64,000 nt of DNA from CAZGRP01 sp964527995. Its GTDB lineage: Bacteria > Zhuqueibacterota > Zhuqueibacteria > Oceanimicrobiales > CAZGRP01. A program made the translations under genes and the position numbers. The stretch is from the NCBI GenBank assembly GCA_964527995.1, contig CAZGRP010000018.1, positions 5,846-69,845 on the forward strand. Reading direction: 5' to 3'. Every line of letters starts with the position of its first letter. Position 1 is the first letter of the stretch. Under the pieces are notes generated by a model. That model was given only the letters and a program-made list of their open reading frames with translations, was not told where the DNA came from and did not search any database. Shown here piece by piece: positions 27,808-36,054 of this stretch.

Positions 27808-28587
27808 TCAGACGGACGCGCTCTGCGAGCGCCGGTACGCCAGACGCAGAATCATATGCGCCGCAAACCCGGCGCCAAACCCGTTGTCGATATTCACCAC
27901 CGTGACGCCCGCCGCGCAACTATTCAACATCGCCAGCAAGGCCGTCAAGCCCTGAAAGCTGGCTCCATATCCAACCGAAGTCGGGACAGCAATCACGGGC
28001 TTGTCCACCAGGCCACCAACGACACTAGGCAACGCGCCCTCCATACCGGCCACGACCACAATGACGTCGGCCTCCTCCAGCATCGCCCGATGTCCCAAGA
28101 GGCGGTGAAGGCCGGCGACCCCGACGTCGTAAAGGCGCTCCACGCGATGACCGGTTGCCTCGAGGGTAACGGCGGCTTCTTCGGCCACTTCCAGGTCGGC
28201 GGTGCCAGCAGAGACGACGAGCGCCAGGCCCGAGGTCGATGGAACCTCAGGCGTGCCGACCGTGATGACGCGGGCCTGCGGATGATATGAGGCTTCGGGA
28301 ATGGCTACCTGGAGCGCTTCGAAGGTCTCAGGCGTGGCGCGGGTCGCCAGCAGGGTGCCGCCAGAGGCGTGGATACGCCGGGCGATCTCAACAACCTGTT
28401 CCGGCGTCTTCCCCTCGCATAAAATCACTTCCGGAAACCCTTGCCGGAGACCCCGGTGGTGGTCGATGGTGGCGTAGCCAAGGGACTCAAAGGGAAGCTG
28501 TCGTAACCGCTCGAGCAGCGCCTCCTCGCTGAGTTCCCCAGACCGAAAATCATGTAACAGTCGTTTTAGTTCCTGCTCGCTCACCAA
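27808..28587 (-). CDS. larB: Nickel-pincer cofactor biosynthesis protein LarB
   Basis: LarB carboxylates and hydrolyses nicotinic acid adenine dinucleotide in making the nickel-pincer cofactor of lactate racemase; its fold resembles PurE. 259 residues. An N-terminal helical part (LKRLLHDFRSGELSEEALLERL), then the AIR-carboxylase-like core: VVSAGTADLEVAEEAAVTLE, YDVGVAGLHRLL, VVVAGMEGALPSVVGGLV, AVPTSVGYGASFQGLTALLAMLNSCAAG, VNIDNGFGAG. TTG at 28587 or GTG at 28584; no strong ribosome-binding site. LarC and LarE are not adjacent. Confidence 0.92.
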   Translation of the reverse strand: MVSEQELKRLLHDFRSGELSEEALLERLRQLPFESLGYATIDHHRGLRQGFPEVILCEGKTPEQVVEIARRIHASGGTLLATRATPETFEALQVAIPEASYHPQARVITVGTPEVPSTSGLALVVSAGTADLEVAEEAAVTLEATGHRVERLYDVGVAGLHRLLGHRAMLEEADVIVVVAGMEGALPSVVGGLVDKPVIAVPTSVGYGASFQGLTALLAMLNSCAAGVTVVNIDNGFGAGFAAHMILRLAYRRSQSASV

Positions 28588-28612
28588 TCACCGGGCCCAA
28601 AGTTCGCCGAAA

Positions 28613-28641
28613 AATATACGACTTTTTGCCCGCACTTGCAA
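28613..28641 (-). promoter_or_regulatory. Sigma-70 promoter of the larB gene train
   Basis: On the minus strand TTGCAA, 17 bp, TATATT, about 26 bp upstream of the larB start. It lies back to back with the rpmB promoter. It may drive a transcript extending through arcC, sucCD and beyond. Confidence 0.65.
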
Positions 28642-28673
28642 GGGCTTTTTAGGCTACGAGGTTAATTATTTCC

Positions 28674-28702
28674 TTGCTTTTAGGTGGTTTTTTTTGTATA
28701 CT
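28674..28702 (+). promoter_or_regulatory. Sigma-70 promoter of rpmB
   Basis: TTGCTT, 17 bp, TATACT. T-rich spacer. The same TTGCTT-17 arrangement occurs at 41661-41689. Confidence 0.7.
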
Positions 28703-28761
28703 GGAACCCGGTTTTTTTTCGAAGCTGATTAAGGTTGGAACATCGGAAGGGAGTTGTCGAG

Positions 28762-28953
28762 ATGGCGCACAGATGTGACATATGTGGGAAAGGCCCTGCA
28801 GTTGGCAACAACGTCAGTCATGCTCATAACGTCACCAAGAGACGCTTCATGCCCAATCTCCAGCGTGTGCGAGCAGTGGTCGACGGCAGCGTGCGCCGCA
28901 TTTGGGTGTGCACCCAATGCATCAAGAGTGGCCGGGTCGTGAAGCCAGCCTGA
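28762..28953 (+). CDS. rpmB: 50S ribosomal protein L28
   Basis: 63 residues, MAHRCDICGKGPAVGNNVSH, with the zinc-binding type of L28: cysteine pairs CDIC and CTQC near each end. NVTKRRFMPNLQRVR is the family core. GGGAG lies upstream of the ATG at 28762. It is the only gene on the plus strand between 1 and 41 kb, with its own promoter and terminator. Confidence 0.97.
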   Translation: MAHRCDICGKGPAVGNNVSHAHNVTKRRFMPNLQRVRAVVDGSVRRIWVCTQCIKSGRVVKPA

Positions 28954-28979
28954 CGCCAACAAACCTCTGCAAACGCCTG

Positions 28980-29010
28980 AAGGCCTGTTACTCTGTGACA
29001 GGCCTTTTTC
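28980..29010 (+). terminator. Rho-independent terminator after rpmB
   Basis: Perfect 9-bp stem AAGGCCTGT / ACAGGCCTT, extendable to 12 bp with one wobble pair and a TCT loop, followed by a T-rich tract (TTTTTCTTTT). Confidence 0.92.
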
Positions 29011-29092
29011 TTTTCGGCCGCCCGCAGCAGCTCGGGTGGCGGGCCCAGCGCTGAACCAGACCGGCCTTCAGGGGCGTCGCGCTCCGGTCGCC

Positions 29093-30268
29093 CTACTCGG
29101 CCCTGCGGCGCACAAAGGCCGGAATGTCGAAGTCCTCGTCGTCTACGGGCAGCACCCTTTCACGCAGGATCTCTTCCTCCGCGCTGCGCTGCACGTCGCT
29201 GTTGTTGCGCTTGAGCCGCTGAAAGGCGGGGATTTCGAGTTCGTTGAGGTCGGTGTCGACGAAACCGAAGCCGCGCTCCAGGCCGAGCACGCCGCGCTGG
29301 GCTTGGCCACCGAATCCGGTGGCGATTACCGTCACCCGCAACTCCTCCTCGAGGGTCGGATCGATCACGGCGCCGAAGATGATGTTGGCCTCGGGCCCGG
29401 CAGCGTCGAAGACGACCGAAGTGGCATCGTTCACTTCGTGCAGCGACATGCTGTCGCCACCGGTGATATTCACCAGGACCCCCTCGGCGCCGGAGATCGA
29501 CACATCTTCCAGCAGCGGGCTGGAGATGGCCTGCTGCGCTGCTTTGATGGCCCGGTCTTCGCCCGTGGCGACGCCGGTGCCCATGAGCGCGTCCCCTTTG
29601 TTGGCCATCACCGTGCGCACGTCGGCGAAGTCGAGGTTGATGAGACCCGGCACCGAGATCAGGTCGGAGATGCCCTTGGTGGCGTGCAGAAGAATCTCGT
29701 CGGCCAGTTGGAACGCCTGGTTCAGCGGCGTATTCTTGGAGACGATCGAGAGCAGTCGCTGATTGGGGATGACGATCAGGGTATCCACGCTCGTCTTCAG
29801 TTCGCGGATGCCTTCTTCGGCTCGTTTCATGCGCTTGGGGCCTTCGAACAAGAACGGTTTGGTGATGATGCCAACCGTGAGCGCCCCGAGGTCACGAGAG
29901 ATCTCGGCGACGACTGGGGCTGCGCCAGTGCCGGTTCCGCCCCCCATGCCGGCGGTCACGAAGACCATGTCGGCTTCTTCCAAAGCATCGTGCACGGCTT
30001 CCCGGTCTTCCTCGATGGCACGGCGCCCGACCTCGGGATCGGCACCGGCCCCAAGACCCTTCGTGGAGTTTTTGCCGATCTGAATTCGACACCCTGCCCG
30101 GCTGAGGTTCAGAGCCTGAAGGTCGGTGTTGACCGAAATGAACTCGACACCGGTCAGTCCGGCTTCGATCATCCGGTTGATGGCGTTGCCGCCGGCGCCG
30201 CCCACTCCGACGACCTTCATTCTGGCCATCGGGTTGGCGTTCTCATCGAAGTTAAAGCGCAGGTTCAT
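29093..30268 (-). CDS. ftsZ: Cell division GTPase FtsZ
   Basis: Tubulin homologue forming the division ring. 391 residues from the ATG at 30268 (GAGGG upstream): MARMKVVGVGGAGGNAINRM, the tubulin signature GGGTGTGAAP, and the T7 synergy region (NLDFADVRTVM). The C-terminal tail DFDIPAFVRRRAE is the conserved peptide that binds FtsA and other partners. A longer open frame reaching 30499 would overlap ftsA and is not supported. Confidence 0.97.
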   Translation of the reverse strand: MNLRFNFDENANPMARMKVVGVGGAGGNAINRMIEAGLTGVEFISVNTDLQALNLSRAGCRIQIGKNSTKGLGAGADPEVGRRAIEEDREAVHDALEEADMVFVTAGMGGGTGTGAAPVVAEISRDLGALTVGIITKPFLFEGPKRMKRAEEGIRELKTSVDTLIVIPNQRLLSIVSKNTPLNQAFQLADEILLHATKGISDLISVPGLINLDFADVRTVMANKGDALMGTGVATGEDRAIKAAQQAISSPLLEDVSISGAEGVLVNITGGDSMSLHEVNDATSVVFDAAGPEANIIFGAVIDPTLEEELRVTVIATGFGGQAQRGVLGLERGFGFVDTDLNELEIPAFQRLKRNNSDVQRSAEEEILRERVLPVDDEDFDIPAFVRRRAE

Positions 30269-30407
30269 GGTGGCAGCCCTCTTTTGGTGAACGGAAAATA
30301 TCGCGTCGCTTTCGAACAACGTCATCTGCTCAAGCTCCCCCTGATTGTCACCTCGAGTTTGGCTGAAGGAATCCATTGGCTCCTCGCATCCGGCCCCGGG
30401 CCGGCGT

Positions 30408-31649
30408 CTAGTTGTACTCCACGACATGTCCGAACCAGCGTCGCATGCGATCGAGCACCCGCTCGAAAAGGCCGGACTCGCCGTCGTCATAGAACCCATC
30501 GAGGTCGTTCTTGTGCAACAGGCCGTACTTGATGAGGCCGACGCCTGTGGCGTGCTTCGGGCTTTGCGCCAGATCCGTCAGGCCGCTGAATCCGGTGGGT
30601 ACGCCCAGCTTGGCCGGCATGTCGAAGATCTCCTCGGCCAGCTCGACCGCACCCCGCAGTTCCGAGCCGCCGCCGGTGAGCACCACGCCCGACGTCATCA
30701 AATGAATGAAGTCCGACTTGCGCACCTCGCGCAGCGCCAGGGTGAAAATCTCTTCCATGCGCGGCCGGATGATGTCGACCAGCAGGCTCTTGGACACTTT
30801 GCGAGGCGGACGCCCGCCCACACCGGGTACCTCGAAGGTCTGGTCGCGATCCGAATCGTCGTGCACCGCCGTGCCGTACTTCAATTTGATCGCCTCGGCC
30901 TGATCCACCGGCGTCCTCAGCCCGAGAGCGATGTCGTTGGTCACATTGCGACCACCGAGACCGACCACGGCCGTGTGCCGAATGCAGCCACCGAAGAACA
31001 TGGCGATGTCAGTGGTGCCGCCACCCAGGTCGATGACCATAACGCCGAGTTCCTTCTCATCGTCGTTCAGCACCGAGTAGCTCGACGCCAGCGGCTCCAG
31101 CACCAGGTCGCGCACCCGCAGTCCGGCTCGCTGGATGCTCCGGTAGATGTTCTGTGCCGAAGTGATGGCGCCGGTGACGATGTGCACCTCGGCTTCGAGG
31201 CGAACACCGGCGATCCCTACCGGATCTCGAATGCCGCGCTGATCGTCGACGATGAACTCCTGCGGCAGGATGTGAATGATCTCGCGATCGATGGGCAGCG
31301 CCACCGCCTTGGCCGCCTCGATCACCCGCCTGACGTCGGCATGAGAAATCTCGTGGTTGTTGCCCGAGACCGCGACCACACCGCGACCGTTGACGCTGCG
31401 GATGTGGTCGCCGGCGATGCCGGCATAGACCGATTCAACCCGCACCCCGGCGATGCGCTCAGCCTCGATCACAGCCTGCTCGATGGATCGCACCGTCTTC
31501 TCCAGGTTGATGACCACGCCCCTGCGCAGCCCTTCCGAGGGGCTCGTGCCGACGCCGATGATGCGTAACTCCTCATTCTCATCGACTTCGCCGATGATTG
31601 CACCAATTTTTGTGGTGCCGATGTCCAGGCCGGTGATGATTCCAGACAT
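30408..31649 (-). CDS. ftsA: Cell division protein FtsA
   Basis: Actin-like membrane tether for FtsZ. 413 residues. Begins MSGIITGLDIGTTKIGAIIG; contains LGVMVIDLGGGTTDIAMFFGG, VVLTGGGSELRG (adenosine motif), and a C-terminal amphipathic stretch (FERVLDRMRRWFGHVVEY) suited to membrane binding. GAGG upstream of the ATG at 31649. About 140 bp separate it from ftsZ. Confidence 0.96.
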   Translation of the reverse strand: MSGIITGLDIGTTKIGAIIGEVDENEELRIIGVGTSPSEGLRRGVVINLEKTVRSIEQAVIEAERIAGVRVESVYAGIAGDHIRSVNGRGVVAVSGNNHEISHADVRRVIEAAKAVALPIDREIIHILPQEFIVDDQRGIRDPVGIAGVRLEAEVHIVTGAITSAQNIYRSIQRAGLRVRDLVLEPLASSYSVLNDDEKELGVMVIDLGGGTTDIAMFFGGCIRHTAVVGLGGRNVTNDIALGLRTPVDQAEAIKLKYGTAVHDDSDRDQTFEVPGVGGRPPRKVSKSLLVDIIRPRMEEIFTLALREVRKSDFIHLMTSGVVLTGGGSELRGAVELAEEIFDMPAKLGVPTGFSGLTDLAQSPKHATGVGLIKYGLLHKNDLDGFYDDGESGLFERVLDRMRRWFGHVVEYN

Positions 31650-31712
31650 GAGTTCAGCACCTCAGCAAAAGTTCCTTCCTTCCCGCCGCGCCAGACTGTG
31701 CCGGCGAGCGGA

Positions 31713-32459
31713 CTACATGAAGCGATGTTTGCCGACCACCTGACCCGCGAAGCGGGCATCGAGGCAGCGGAACTCGGTGAGGCGGCGACGACGGTCCAGA
31801 TACTCCAGCACGGCTGCCAGACGATCGAGTCGGGCGCCGAAATCTCTCTCCCCCAGGACGACCTCCGTGCCGCTGCCCACCAGCATCGCCACCACGCCCA
31901 GGTCGCTGCGCCAGCGCAGCTCCGAAACCCGCGCGGCAAGCTCGGGATGCCGGGCACGCAGAGCACGCAGGGCGACCAACAGAGCCGAAGCAGCTTCGCC
32001 CCGGAGCGGCTTCCCTACATCCGATCCGCTCACCGAAAGACCGGTCAGAACTGGCAGGTCAGTCAGCAACCTCGGCTTGTTGTTCGGCAGCAGGACACCG
32101 CGATCATCGAGAACGAACACCTCACCGGCGGCGACAAGAGCGAGAGGTCTCCTCTCTGTGACACGAATCCTGAGCGTCGACGGGAACGACCGACTGACGC
32201 TGGCCTTGGCAACCCACGGGTGACGGCGGACCCGCGCAGCGATGGCCCGCAGATCGGCCTCCAGAAGATCATCGCCCGTCTTCGCCCCGGCCAGGGCCAC
32301 GATCCGCTCTGCGTCCGCCTGGTGATTGCCCTCGACCACGATCTTGCGGACTGTGAACATCTCGTGCGGCCCGTAGAAGGCCAGCAACTGGATGCTGACC
32401 AGCACCAGGGTAGTCAGCACCAGAAAACCCAGACCCAGCTTCCGAACCCTGCGCCTCAT
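31713..32459 (-). CDS. ftsQ: Cell division protein FtsQ
   Basis: Bitopic divisome protein. 248 residues: short basic cytoplasmic N-terminus, one membrane helix (LGLGFLVLTTLVLVSIQLLAF), a POTRA domain (FTVRKIVVEGNHQADAERIV), then the FtsQ beta domain (VSRSFPSTLRIRVTERRPLALV, FVLDDRGVLLP). The ATG overlaps the murG stop by four bases. murC, murB and ddl, which commonly separate murG from ftsQ, are absent. Confidence 0.92.
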   Translation of the reverse strand: MRRRVRKLGLGFLVLTTLVLVSIQLLAFYGPHEMFTVRKIVVEGNHQADAERIVALAGAKTGDDLLEADLRAIAARVRRHPWVAKASVSRSFPSTLRIRVTERRPLALVAAGEVFVLDDRGVLLPNNKPRLLTDLPVLTGLSVSGSDVGKPLRGEAASALLVALRALRARHPELAARVSELRWRSDLGVVAMLVGSGTEVVLGERDFGARLDRLAAVLEYLDRRRRLTEFRCLDARFAGQVVGKHRFM

Positions 32460-33631
32460 GCTCTCGGCTCTCCCTCATCCATTTTGCATTTTGCAGTTTG
32501 CATTTTGCCCTGCTCGACCAGGAGCTCGGCCAGGTGATCCACGATCGTGCGCGCGGCCTCCGGTCGCGCCAGGCGCCTGGCCACCTCGGCCATTTCGCGG
32601 CGGCGCGATTCGGACTCCATCAGAGCACGCACGGCTTCGATCAGACGGGTGGCGGTGAGATCCTTTTCCAGGATCATCCATGCCGCACCTGCCTCCGCCA
32701 GTGCTCGGGCGTTTTGTTCCTGGTGCCCTGCGGCGGCGTATGGATACGGGATCAGGATCGCCGGCAGTCCCGAGCACGTGATCTCGGCGACGGTGGAAGC
32801 ACCGGCCCTGGCGATCACGAGATCAGCGGCCCGGTAGGCATCGGGCATCCGGTCGATGAAAGAAAAGACCGCCACCCGCTCCCGCCAGGCCTCGGTCGCG
32901 GCCTGAACCTTCTCGGCCTCGGCAGGCCCGGTCGCCCAGATCACTTGAAGGTCGGTGCTCTCCAGCAGTTCGGGCAGCGCCTCGAGAACAACGCGGTTGA
33001 TGGCATGCGCTCCCTGGCTGCCGCCAAACACCAGAAGCGTCGGTCGCTCGGCCGACAGGCCGAAACTCTCTCTCGATGCCGCGGGAGTCGAGCTGCTGCC
33101 GGCGATCCGAACGGGGTTGCCGCTCACCCAGATGTGCTCCTTTTTTCGAAAGAACTTCTCGGAACCCGGAAAGCTGAGGTGCACCTGGCGGACATACCGC
33201 GCCAGCATGCGATTCACCAGACCCGGATAGCTGTTCTGCTCCTGTATGATCGTCGGGATCCCCATCATGAGCGCCGAAAGAAGCGCTGGCCCGCTGACAT
33301 ATCCTCCGGTGCCAATCACCGCGTCGGGCTTGAACCTCCTATAGAGGCCAGCGCATTGCGCCACACTCACCAACAAACGAATCGGAAACAAAAGCAGGTC
33401 CGGCGACAGACGCCGCCGCAGTCCGCGAATCCACAGGTAGTGGAGCGGCCAGCCAAGCTTCGGCAACAGCCGGGCCTCAATGCCCCGCCGGGTCCCCACG
33501 AAGACGATCTGGCTGGGCCAGCGCCGGCGAATCTCCTCGGCCAGGGCCAATCCCGGCAGGAGATGTCCGCCTGTGCCGCCACCGGCGATGACGATGCGTA
33601 GCGGCTCACCTTTTACGCGAAAACCCACCAT
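32456..33631 (-). CDS. murG: UDP-GlcNAc:lipid I glycosyltransferase MurG
   Basis: Makes lipid II on the inner face of the membrane. About 391 residues from the ATG at 33631 (MVGFRVKGEPLRIVIAGGGT), overlapping ftsW by 26 bp. Motifs: GGGTGGHLLPGLALAEE, VIGTGGYVSGPALL, IQEQNSYPGLVNRML, VFGGSQGAHAIN, ARAGASTVAEITCSGLPAILIPYPYAA. The C-terminal end (GKMQTAKCKMDEGEPRA) is encoded by a heptamer repeat at 32480-32507, an unusual tail for MurG. Confidence 0.95.
   Translation of the reverse strand: MVGFRVKGEPLRIVIAGGGTGGHLLPGLALAEEIRRRWPSQIVFVGTRRGIEARLLPKLGWPLHYLWIRGLRRRLSPDLLLFPIRLLVSVAQCAGLYRRFKPDAVIGTGGYVSGPALLSALMMGIPTIIQEQNSYPGLVNRMLARYVRQVHLSFPGSEKFFRKKEHIWVSGNPVRIAGSSSTPAASRESFGLSAERPTLLVFGGSQGAHAINRVVLEALPELLESTDLQVIWATGPAEAEKVQAATEAWRERVAVFSFIDRMPDAYRAADLVIARAGASTVAEITCSGLPAILIPYPYAAAGHQEQNARALAEAGAAWMILEKDLTATRLIEAVRALMESESRRREMAEVARRLARPEAARTIVDHLAELLVEQGKMQTAKCKMDEGEPRA
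32480..32507. repeat. Tandem heptamer repeat inside the 3' end of murG
   Basis: Four consecutive 7-bp units CATTTTG, CATTTTG, CAGTTTG, CATTTTG. It resembles the short tandem heptamer repeats known from cyanobacteria and many environmental genomes. Because 7 is not a multiple of 3, changes in copy number would shift the frame of the last murG codons. Confidence 0.8.
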
Positions 33632-34760
33632 AGCGCCTGTGAGCAACGCGGGGCGCAGCACGCGGCAGGCTCGCTTCGCTCGAAATATTGAGAAGCACAC
33701 CGACGGCGAACAGGTTCATCACTTGCGCACTGCCGCCGTAACTCAGAAACGGCATCGGGATGCCGGTTGTTGGCACCAGGTTGACGACAACGGCCGCATT
33801 CACCAGTGCGTACATCCCGATGGCCAGGGTGATGCCGGCCGCCAACAGGCGACCGCCCTGGTCGGGGGCACGCAGCGCCACCCGCATGCCGTGTACAATC
33901 AGCAAGACAAACAAGGTCAAGACCACAAGCGTGCCGATCAAACCCAGCTCCTCGCCCACGATCGCCAGGATAAAATCGGTAAAGGGATCGGGAAGAAAGC
34001 TGTACTTCTGTCGGCTGCCGCCCAGCCCAAGCCCGAGCACCCCGCCGTTCCCAAGGCTGATCAGTGATTGCCGCACCTGCCACATCGGGGCGATCTCGCC
34101 CCTGACGCTGGCAAGGTATTTTTCGATGCGCAGCCACTGGTACGGTACCGAGCGCAGGTAGGCGAAAAGCAGGGCACCGGCCGTCCCTCCCAGCACAAAG
34201 AGGTGGCGAAGCTTCACCCCGCCAAGAAACAGGATTACCCCGCTGAGGAGCAGAAGCAAGGCGGAGGTGCCGGTGTCGGGTTCGAGCAGGATCGGCAGCA
34301 CCAGCACCGCAACCGCCGCCAGCAGCGGCAGAACACCCCTCTTGAAAACATCCAACTCGATCTGTTTTCGAGGCAGGGTGGCGGCGAGAAAGACGACCAG
34401 CGCGTACTTGGTTACATCCGACGGCTGCCACTGCAACCCCGCAAGGCGAATCCATCGATGGCTGCCCCGGATCTCCCGCCCCACTCCAGGCACGAACACC
34501 AGCAATGAAAGGACGACAGCGCCGATCAGGATGACGGGCGCAAACCGCAGCCAGACGCGATAGTCGATGTGGGTGGCGATGAACATCAGCACCAGACCGA
34601 CCAGGATGCGCAGTAGATGCCTTTTCAGAAAAAAGGCGCTGTCGTGAAACTCCTTCTGAGCTTTGAAAGAGCTGGCGGAGTAGACCATCGGCAAGCCGAT
34701 GGACACCAGCAGAAGCACCACCAGAAGGATGGTCATGTTCAATCGAGGTCGGTCTGGCAT
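33606..34760 (-). CDS. ftsW: Septal peptidoglycan polymerase FtsW
   Basis: SEDS glycosyltransferase of the divisome, partner of FtsI. 384 residues with about ten membrane helices; SEDS motifs SHRWIRLAGLQWQPSDVTKYALV, LEPDTGTSALLLL, QKYSFLPDPFTDFILAIVGEELG and TGIPMPFLSYGGSAQVMNL. It lies in the dcw cluster, distinguishing it from the rodA copy at 12352. murD, normally between mraY and ftsW, is absent. Confidence 0.95.
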   Translation of the reverse strand: MPDRPRLNMTILLVVLLLVSIGLPMVYSASSFKAQKEFHDSAFFLKRHLLRILVGLVLMFIATHIDYRVWLRFAPVILIGAVVLSLLVFVPGVGREIRGSHRWIRLAGLQWQPSDVTKYALVVFLAATLPRKQIELDVFKRGVLPLLAAVAVLVLPILLEPDTGTSALLLLLSGVILFLGGVKLRHLFVLGGTAGALLFAYLRSVPYQWLRIEKYLASVRGEIAPMWQVRQSLISLGNGGVLGLGLGGSRQKYSFLPDPFTDFILAIVGEELGLIGTLVVLTLFVLLIVHGMRVALRAPDQGGRLLAAGITLAIGMYALVNAAVVVNLVPTTGIPMPFLSYGGSAQVMNLFAVGVLLNISSEASLPRAAPRVAHRRYGGFSRKR

Positions 34761-34800
34761 TGCCTCGAGGCTCCCCGTTGCGTTCTCCCAAACTGGTTTC

Positions 34801-35892
34801 TCAGCGTACTTTGAAGGTGGTCAGCGTCAGCAGGGCCAGCAACACGCCGATGATCCAAAACCGCACCACCACCTTTGGCTCGGGCCACCCTTTCAGCTCG
34901 AAATGATGATGAATCGGCGCCATCAAGAAGATCCGCCGCCGAGTCCGCTTGTAATAGCTCACTTGCAGAATGACCGACAGACTCTCGGCCACAAAGACGC
35001 CCCCGATGATGATCAGCAGCAGTTCTTTTTTCAGCAGCACAGCCAGGGCGCCGAGAGCACCACCGAGAGCCAGCGCGCCCGTGTCGCCCATAAAGACTTC
35101 CGCCGGATAGGAGTTGAACCACAAGAATCCCAGCGCTGCACCGACCAGAGCCAGGCTATACACCGCCAGTTCGCCGCTCCCGGGCAGATAGATGATATTG
35201 AGATAGTCGCTGAAATCCACTCTCCCGGAGATATAGGCGATGCCGGCCCAGGCGAGCGCCGAAATCCCTACCAGCCCGATCGCCAGGCCATCCAGGCCGT
35301 CGGTCAGGTTCACCGAATTCGATGTCGCCGTCAGCACCAGAACCACAAACGGGACGTAGATCGACCAGTGCAGCAGGTTCAGTTCCAGGTTCTTGAAGAA
35401 CGGAACAGATGTGACGTAGGCAAAGCCCTTGAACGCTGGCGCCAGCGACACGACTCCTCCGAGCAGGATGCCGAGAGTGATCTGCCCCACGAGTTTGTAG
35501 CGGCCGACAAGCCCTTTGGGGTACCTCTTGATAATCTTCAAGTAGTCGTCGATGAAGCCCACCCCTCCCATCCACACGGTGGCCAGAAGCACCAGCCCCA
35601 CGTAGATGTTGTCCAGCCGCGCCCACAGCAGAGTCGGCACAACCACAGCAGCCAGGATGATGAGGCCGCCCATGGTCGGAGTGCCCTCCTTTTTGAGATG
35701 GCTTTCCGGGCCTTCCTTGCGAATCGACTCGCCGATCTGGTGTTCGCGGAGCTTGCGGATGACGATCGGCCCGATGATGAAACTGATGAGCAGGGCCGTG
35801 ATGGCCGCCCCGGCGGCCCGGAACGTGATGTAGCGGAAGATGTTGAACCCCGAGACCACATCCCGCAAGGGGAAGAAAATATAGTAGAGCAT
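34801..35892 (-). CDS. mraY: Phospho-MurNAc-pentapeptide transferase MraY
   Basis: Forms lipid I from UDP-MurNAc-pentapeptide and undecaprenyl phosphate. 363 residues from the ATG at 35892 (MLYYIFFPLRDVVSGFNIFR; AGAGG upstream). Ten membrane helices; motifs KKEGTPTMGGLIIL, GFIDDYLKI, NSVNLTDGLDGLAIG, FLWFNSYPAEVFMGDTGALA, FLMAPIHHHFELKGWPE. Full length. Confidence 0.97.
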   Translation of the reverse strand: MLYYIFFPLRDVVSGFNIFRYITFRAAGAAITALLISFIIGPIVIRKLREHQIGESIRKEGPESHLKKEGTPTMGGLIILAAVVVPTLLWARLDNIYVGLVLLATVWMGGVGFIDDYLKIIKRYPKGLVGRYKLVGQITLGILLGGVVSLAPAFKGFAYVTSVPFFKNLELNLLHWSIYVPFVVLVLTATSNSVNLTDGLDGLAIGLVGISALAWAGIAYISGRVDFSDYLNIIYLPGSGELAVYSLALVGAALGFLWFNSYPAEVFMGDTGALALGGALGALAVLLKKELLLIIIGGVFVAESLSVILQVSYYKRTRRRIFLMAPIHHHFELKGWPEPKVVVRFWIIGVLLALLTLTTFKVR

Positions 35893-36054
35893 GGTCAGTC
35901 CTCTGGGTCGTTCCCCCAAGCGGATGATGTCCGCATCCCGAGTTCGGCCCGCACCTCGAGCGCTGCGGCGAGCTCCAGCCCCGAAACAGCGCCGTGCAAC
36001 CCCCCGCTTCTGCCCGTGTCCGCGCCGTCACCGTCGCTCTCCCGCCCGCCGGGA

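Noticed and set aside
33613..34791. 392-codon minus-strand frame overlapping ftsW
   Set aside because: Same strand but shifted frame of ftsW, whose own frame shows the SEDS motifs.
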